Below, piece after piece: positions 60,904 through 64,000 of a DNA stretch of 64,000 bases; within the stretch, counting starts at the first letter, position 1, and every line of letters starts with the position of its first letter. Both the position numbers and the translations under genes were made by a program. Where the stretch lies: contig NZ_JAAXLS010000018.1 of the NCBI RefSeq assembly GCF_012328925.1, positions 1 to 64,000 of the forward strand, in the 5' to 3' direction. The DNA is from Amycolatopsis acididurans (GTDB lineage: Bacteria; Actinomycetota; Actinomycetes; Mycobacteriales; Pseudonocardiaceae). The notes beneath the pieces were generated by a model that was not told where the DNA came from, made no database searches, and saw nothing but the letters and a program-made list of their open reading frames with translations.

Positions 60904-61535
60904 CATCCTTCGACGAGCTGCTCAGCCGCGCCGAGGCCCTGGTGGCCAGGGGCGGCCGGACGATGCTGGGAATCGCGGGTTCGCCCGCTTCGGGCAAGAC
61001 CACGCTCGCCCGCGGGATCGCCGACGCGCTCGGCACGCGGGCCGCGGTCGTCGGGATGGACGCGTTCCACCTCGCTCAGGTCGAGCTGCGGCGGCTCGGG
61101 CGGCTGGAGCGCAAGGGCGCGCCGGACACGTTCGACGGCTACGGCTACGTGCACCTGCTGCGCCGGCTCAGGGAGGCCAAGGAGACGGTCTACGCGCCGG
61201 AGTTCCGGCGGGAGATCGAGGAGCCGATCGCCGGTGCGGTCGCGGTCGCGCCGGAGGTCTCGCTCGTGATCACGGAAGGCAACTACCTGCTGGTCGACTC
61301 GGAGCCGTGGGGCGATGTGCGGGGGCTGCTGGACGAGGTGTGGTTCCTGGCGCCGGACGAGCCGGAACGCATCGAGCGCCTGGTGACGCGGCATCGCCGG
61401 TACGGGCGCACGCTGGTCGAGGCGCGGCAGCGAGCGCTCGGATCGGACCAGCGCAACGCCGATCTGGTGCAGCCGACGGCCGCGCGCGCGGACCTCGTGC
61501 TGGAGAACCTGCCGCTGGTGAACTTCGCGATCTGA
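60900..61535 (+). CDS. uridine-kinase-like P-loop kinase
   Basis: A 211-residue kinase of the uridine kinase/pantothenate kinase-like group. It has Walker A GIAGSPASGKTTLARGIA near residue 24, the substrate segment VVGMDAFHLAQ near 50, and VITEGNYLL near 122 as Walker B/substrate loop. Bacterial relatives in sugar loci phosphorylate fructose or nucleosides; the exact substrate is not clear. It is translationally coupled to the PfkB kinase, and both lie behind a LacI operator. Two successive phosphorylations, for example of a sugar and then its phosphate, are possible. Confidence 0.82.
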   Translation: MTSFDELLSRAEALVARGGRTMLGIAGSPASGKTTLARGIADALGTRAAVVGMDAFHLAQVELRRLGRLERKGAPDTFDGYGYVHLLRRLREAKETVYAPEFRREIEEPIAGAVAVAPEVSLVITEGNYLLVDSEPWGDVRGLLDEVWFLAPDEPERIERLVTRHRRYGRTLVEARQRALGSDQRNADLVQPTAARADLVLENLPLVNFAI

Positions 61536-61617
61536 GCCTGTGGAAAGACTCACGTTCCGGCTGGTGCGGGGACGGTTTCGGGTCGCGGGAATCCGCCCAC
61601 GAGCAGCCGAGCGGCAG

Positions 61618-61670
61618 TTGTCCACAGGTTGTGGGGATAACTCGAAGTTGTCCACAGATTCTGTGGACAA
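61618..61670. other. DnaA-box cluster
   Basis: TTGTCCACA occurs at 61618-61626 and 61648-61656, and inverted at 61662-61670. A related TTGTGGGGATAA lies at 61629-61640. TTGTCCACA is the preferred DnaA box of high-GC actinobacteria. The last two boxes form a 23-bp palindrome with 10-bp arms and a 3-bp centre. There is no dnaA, dnaN or rpmH gene nearby, so this is not the usual oriC neighbourhood. Confidence 0.6.
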
Positions 61671-61742
61671 CGGTGGCGGGTGGTTTTGGTCGGTAGCCTT
61701 GTCGCTGGAGGGAGGGAACCCCGGAAAGGACGGCCCGCCGAA

Positions 61743-62156
61743 ATGTCAACGCTGACCAGCGTGCATCACCTCGCGTTCACGGTGACCGACGTGGATCGCA
61801 GTGTTCCTTGGTACGAGCGGGTGCTGCAGCTGAAGGAAGTGGCGCGCCGGGAGGATCCGGAGACGGGGATCCGGAAGGTCATGATGCGCGCCGAGGCTGA
61901 TGCCTTCTCGGTGGTCCTGGTGCAGCACCCGAACACCGAACGAGCCGATTTCGACGAACGGCGCACGGGCCTCGACCACGTGGCGTTCAAGGTGGAGTCC
62001 TACTTCGAGCTGAAGGAGTGGGAGCAGCGCCTGGCCGACTACGGGGTGACCTACACACCGGCGAAGGCCTCCCGCACCCTCCCCGGCTCGGCGGTGGTGG
62101 TGTTCCGGGACCCGGACGGCATCCAACTGGAAGTCTGGGCGGACCCGAACTCCTAA
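61743..62156 (+). CDS. VOC (glyoxalase/bleomycin-resistance) family protein
   Basis: A 137-residue protein with paired beta-alpha-beta-beta-beta modules. It opens VHHLAFTVTDVDRSVPWYERVL, with GLDHVAFKVESYFELKEWEQRL in the middle and VVFRDPDGIQLEVW at the end. Metal-ligand candidates are His8/9, His near 82 and the terminal Glu. The family includes glyoxalases, dioxygenases and antibiotic-binding proteins; the role here is unknown. It lies 72 bp after the DnaA-box cluster. A GGAGGGA stretch lies well upstream of the ATG, with GGAAAGGA closer. Confidence 0.85.
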   Translation: MSTLTSVHHLAFTVTDVDRSVPWYERVLQLKEVARREDPETGIRKVMMRAEADAFSVVLVQHPNTERADFDERRTGLDHVAFKVESYFELKEWEQRLADYGVTYTPAKASRTLPGSAVVVFRDPDGIQLEVWADPNS

Positions 62157-62319
62157 CCGCGGCGCTCGCCTGGCTGGCGGCGTGCGGCGGCTGACCGGGG
62201 GCTGGCAGCCGACGGAGTCGGCCCGAGCGCCCAGCGACGGCGACAGCGGGAACGGCGAGCAACCCGAACGACCGCTCTACCCGCGACGGCGAAGCCGAGC
62301 CAGCAGAGCCCCAGCCAGA

Positions 62320-62465
62320 CCTCTCCCCACCCCGATCCCCAGCCGCATGACGCCGCGCTCCGGCGTGTCAAGACTGGCCGAAGGCCACCGCGCCAGCGGC
62401 GCGAAGCGGTCTTGACACGCCCCGAGCGCGGCGTAACACCCTAAAAGGATCGGGGTGGGGAGAGG
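62320..62465. repeat. 146-nt nested inverted-repeat element
   Basis: This lies in the 370-bp gap between the convergent VOC and DedA genes (62157-62526), which holds no supported gene. A perfect 19-bp outer arm (62320-62338, with 62447-62465) encloses a second pair of arms. These are 62351-62360 with 62424-62433 and 62364-62374 with 62409-62419, broken by a short bulge. Inside are two small hairpins, TGGCC-GAA-GGCCA (62375-62387) and CGCGCC-AGC-GGCGCG (62389-62403). The fold resembles a cloverleaf and could form in RNA from either strand. It may be a dispersed palindromic element or a bidirectional terminator. Confidence 0.8.
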
Positions 62466-62526
62466 CACCGGCAGCCAAAGAACCCAACCAGCACCGAACA
62501 AACCCCCAAAGGCGAGGCCCCAGAAC

Positions 62527-63222
62527 CTAAGCCGCCCGGCGAAGCTCCTCTGGATCGGCGTCCCGGCCGCTCCCGGTGTCCACCGGGCGCCGCATCTCCT
62601 GCCGGTACCGCACGATGCCGAACGCGGTGCCGCCCACGAAGAACGCGATCGACAGCCACATGACCACGCTCTTGACCCACGGGATGACGTCCAGCAGCCC
62701 GGCGCCGTAGTACCCGAGCAGCACCAGCGTCGGCACCCACAGCACACCACCGAGCGCGGTCGCGGTCAGGAAGCGGCGCGGGTCCATGCGTGCGGCGCCC
62801 GCGATGAGCGGCGCGAGCGTGCGCACCCACGGGATCCACCGCGCGGCGACGACGGCGAAGAAGCCCTTGCGGTCGAGGAACTCTCTGGCCCGATCCAGGT
62901 TTCCCCGGTTGAGCACACGACCACCGCGCCTGGCGATGAACTTGGTACCCGTGTGCCGCCCGATGTAATAACCGACCTGGTTGCCGACCACCGCGACCAC
63001 GAGAGCCGCGATGGACAGCAGCCACGCGTTGGCGTCCGCGCCGTGCCCGGCGAGCACCACGCCCGCGGCGAACAACAGCGAATCGCCCGGCAGGAACAGG
63101 CCGATGATCAGCGCGCATTCGACGAACACGAAGCTGAGCACGATGACCCACACGAGCAGTGGGCCGGCGGTATCCAGCCAGCCCACACCGAGGCCTTCGG
63201 GGGCGGCGTAGACAGCACTCAC
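62527..63222 (-). CDS. DedA family membrane protein
   Basis: A 231-residue DedA/SNARE-associated (VTT domain) protein with five to six membrane segments. Family motifs are FVECALIIGLFLPGDSLLFAAG near residue 33, GNQVGYYIGRHTG near 80 and the FAVVAARWIPWVRTLAPLIAGAARM segment near 123, with its essential arginines. DedA proteins are linked to lipid (undecaprenyl-phosphate or phosphatidylethanolamine) flipping and membrane homeostasis. The start is a GTG at 63222. Its 3' end faces the nested inverted-repeat element. Confidence 0.9.
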   Translation of the reverse strand: MSAVYAAPEGLGVGWLDTAGPLLVWVIVLSFVFVECALIIGLFLPGDSLLFAAGVVLAGHGADANAWLLSIAALVVAVVGNQVGYYIGRHTGTKFIARRGGRVLNRGNLDRAREFLDRKGFFAVVAARWIPWVRTLAPLIAGAARMDPRRFLTATALGGVLWVPTLVLLGYYGAGLLDVIPWVKSVVMWLSIAFFVGGTAFGIVRYRQEMRRPVDTGSGRDADPEELRRAA

Positions 63223-63323
63223 TCCGCGAAGCCTACGTGCCGCCGCCGAACCTCACTCATCGGAAGGGTGGATTTCCCGTATCCGTTATCGAATTCCCCT
63301 AGGGTCCGGGTGCCGAACCGGGT

Positions 63324-64000
63324 TCACATCTCCGGTAGAGACTCGCCCTGAACAGCCTCGATGTCGAGTTCGACCTTGACCGTGGTACCGATCGCGGCGA
63401 CCCCGGCACGCACCATCGCGTTGTAGTTGATCGCGAAGTCATTCCGGTGCAACTGGGTCTCCGCGTGGAACGCGACCCGAACCCCGCCCCACGGGTCGGG
63501 GCCGTACCCGCCGTAGGTCAGATCCAGCTCGACCGGCCGCGTCTCCCCGTGGAGCGTGAGGTTGCCCGCGAGCGTCCACGTGTCCGCACCGCGCTGGCGC
63601 AGCCCCGTGCTCTCGAACGCGATCGTCGGATACGCCTCGACGTCCAGGAAGTCCGGCGATCGCAGGTGGTCGTCGCGCATCCGGATGCCGGTGTCGATGC
63701 TGGCCGCCTTGATTTCGGCCTGCACCGACGATTTCTCCGCCGGACGGCCGATCGTGATCCGGCCGCCGACGTCGCTGAAGCGCGCCTTGATGCTGGCGAT
63801 GCCGAGGTGCCGCGCGGTGGCGACCACCGTCGAGTGCACCGGGTCGATGGTCCACGGGCCGGGCGGGGGCAGTTCGACCGCCCCCGCCATCGGCGCCAGG
63901 GGGATCTCCCCGAGCGAACCGGTGCCGTCCGAGCCGATCTGCGCGGTCCTGGCCACCGGGGCGTACCCGGCGGCGGTGAGCACCGCCGTGTAGACGCCGG
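63324..64000 (-). CDS. YceI family protein with N-terminal beta-sandwich, 5' end outside the window
   Basis: The visible 225 residues are the C-terminal part of a longer protein; the frame is open to the window edge. The first visible residues (GVYTAVLTAAGYAPVARTAQIGS) look like the end of a carboxypeptidase-regulatory/transthyretin-like beta domain. The YceI lipocalin-like domain follows: WTIDPVHSTVVATARHL near the join, then RFSDVGGRITI, HLRSPDFLDVEAYPTIAFES and LTLHGETRPVELDLTYGG. YceI domains bind isoprenoid chains. The combination of the two domains suggests a binding or assembly role. An in-frame GTG at 63983 would cut off the first domain and is not favoured. Confidence 0.85.
   Translation of the reverse strand, partial: GVYTAVLTAAGYAPVARTAQIGSDGTGSLGEIPLAPMAGAVELPPPGPWTIDPVHSTVVATARHLGIASIKARFSDVGGRITIGRPAEKSSVQAEIKAASIDTGIRMRDDHLRSPDFLDVEAYPTIAFESTGLRQRGADTWTLAGNLTLHGETRPVELDLTYGGYGPDPWGGVRVAFHAETQLHRNDFAINYNAMVRAGVAAIGTTVKVELDIEAVQGESLPEM

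Noticed and set aside
61618..61670. The DnaA-box cluster as the chromosomal origin.
   Set aside because: Actinobacterial oriC carries many more boxes and lies between dnaA and dnaN, neither of which is here.
62182..62415. A 77-aa plus-strand frame in the gap after the VOC gene.
   Set aside because: It runs through the nested inverted repeat, is Arg/Pro-rich as expected of random high-GC sequence, and has no ribosome site.

Overview
The window is high-GC DNA with actinomycete-style gene density. It has many GTG starts, ATGA/GTGA stop-start overlaps and strong GGAGG ribosome sites. DUF3040, a deazaflavin (F420)-type reductase, an EtfD-like membrane Fe-S reductase, roadblock/DUF742 proteins and HspR-controlled dnaK/clpB point to the Actinomycetota. 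The gene content fits a Pseudonocardiaceae genome such as Amycolatopsis. That family-level assignment is inference, because no rRNA is present.

Layout. (1) 1-2.0 kb: the end of an IS5-family element that has cut off a dienelactone hydrolase gene, then small membrane or hypothetical genes. (2) 2.0-16.6 kb: an L-rhamnose/rhamnoside catabolic locus. A LacI regulator is divergent from rhaI, a fused aldolase-dehydrogenase, rhamnulokinase, an MFS importer, a GH106 rhamnosidase, an L-fucose/arabinose-isomerase-fold enzyme and a GH78 rhamnosidase. Most junctions are 4-nt overlaps. TGAAACGTTTCA-type palindromes sit at the lacI/rhaI promoters and flank the transporter promoter. (3) 16.7-21.1 kb: dusB, a small protein, glmS, a deazaflavin reductase and a YdcF protein. 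(4) 21.5-23.0 kb: a three-gene operon with two roadblock-type proteins and an unknown third protein. (5) 23.4-34.2 kb: tRNA-Gly(CCC), an MpaB-like oxygenase, dcd, a sugar porter, a TetR/acyl-CoA dehydrogenase/PanE operon, a six-copy 22-bp repeat, a CDF transporter, an orphan DUF742 protein and etfD. (6) 34.3-37.2 kb: an SMR/TetR pair, cyanase, a PEBP protein and a DUF4097 protein. (7) 37.2-41.5 kb: dnaK-grpE-dnaJ-hspR with two HAIR operators; a third HAIR precedes clpB at 47.8 kb. (8) 41.5-50.5 kb: a second dienelactone hydrolase, a secreted protease, a flavohemoglobin, two MarR regulators, a ClC channel, an RibD/DHFR-like reductase and clpB. (9) 50.5-61.5 kb: an AlbA_2 ATP-binding protein behind a 10-bp repeat, an SDR, pyrE, a SpoU methyltransferase, a molybdopterin oxidoreductase divergent from a GH76 protein, and a LacI/PfkB/P-loop-kinase locus. 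(10) 61.5-64 kb: a DnaA-box cluster, a VOC protein, a 146-nt nested inverted-repeat element, a DedA protein and a YceI protein that runs off the edge.

How the genes work together. The rhamnose locus forms a full route. A rhamnoside or rhamnose is imported, cleaved inside the cell (neither rhamnosidase has a signal peptide), isomerised, phosphorylated and split to dihydroxyacetone phosphate plus lactaldehyde, which the fused dehydrogenase domain can oxidise. HspR, encoded last in the dnaK operon, can control both its own operon and clpB. No CRISPR array, complete prophage or classical biosynthetic cluster was seen. The least explained items are the roadblock operon, the 146-nt structured element, the 22-bp repeat array and several palindromes placed on promoters or start codons.
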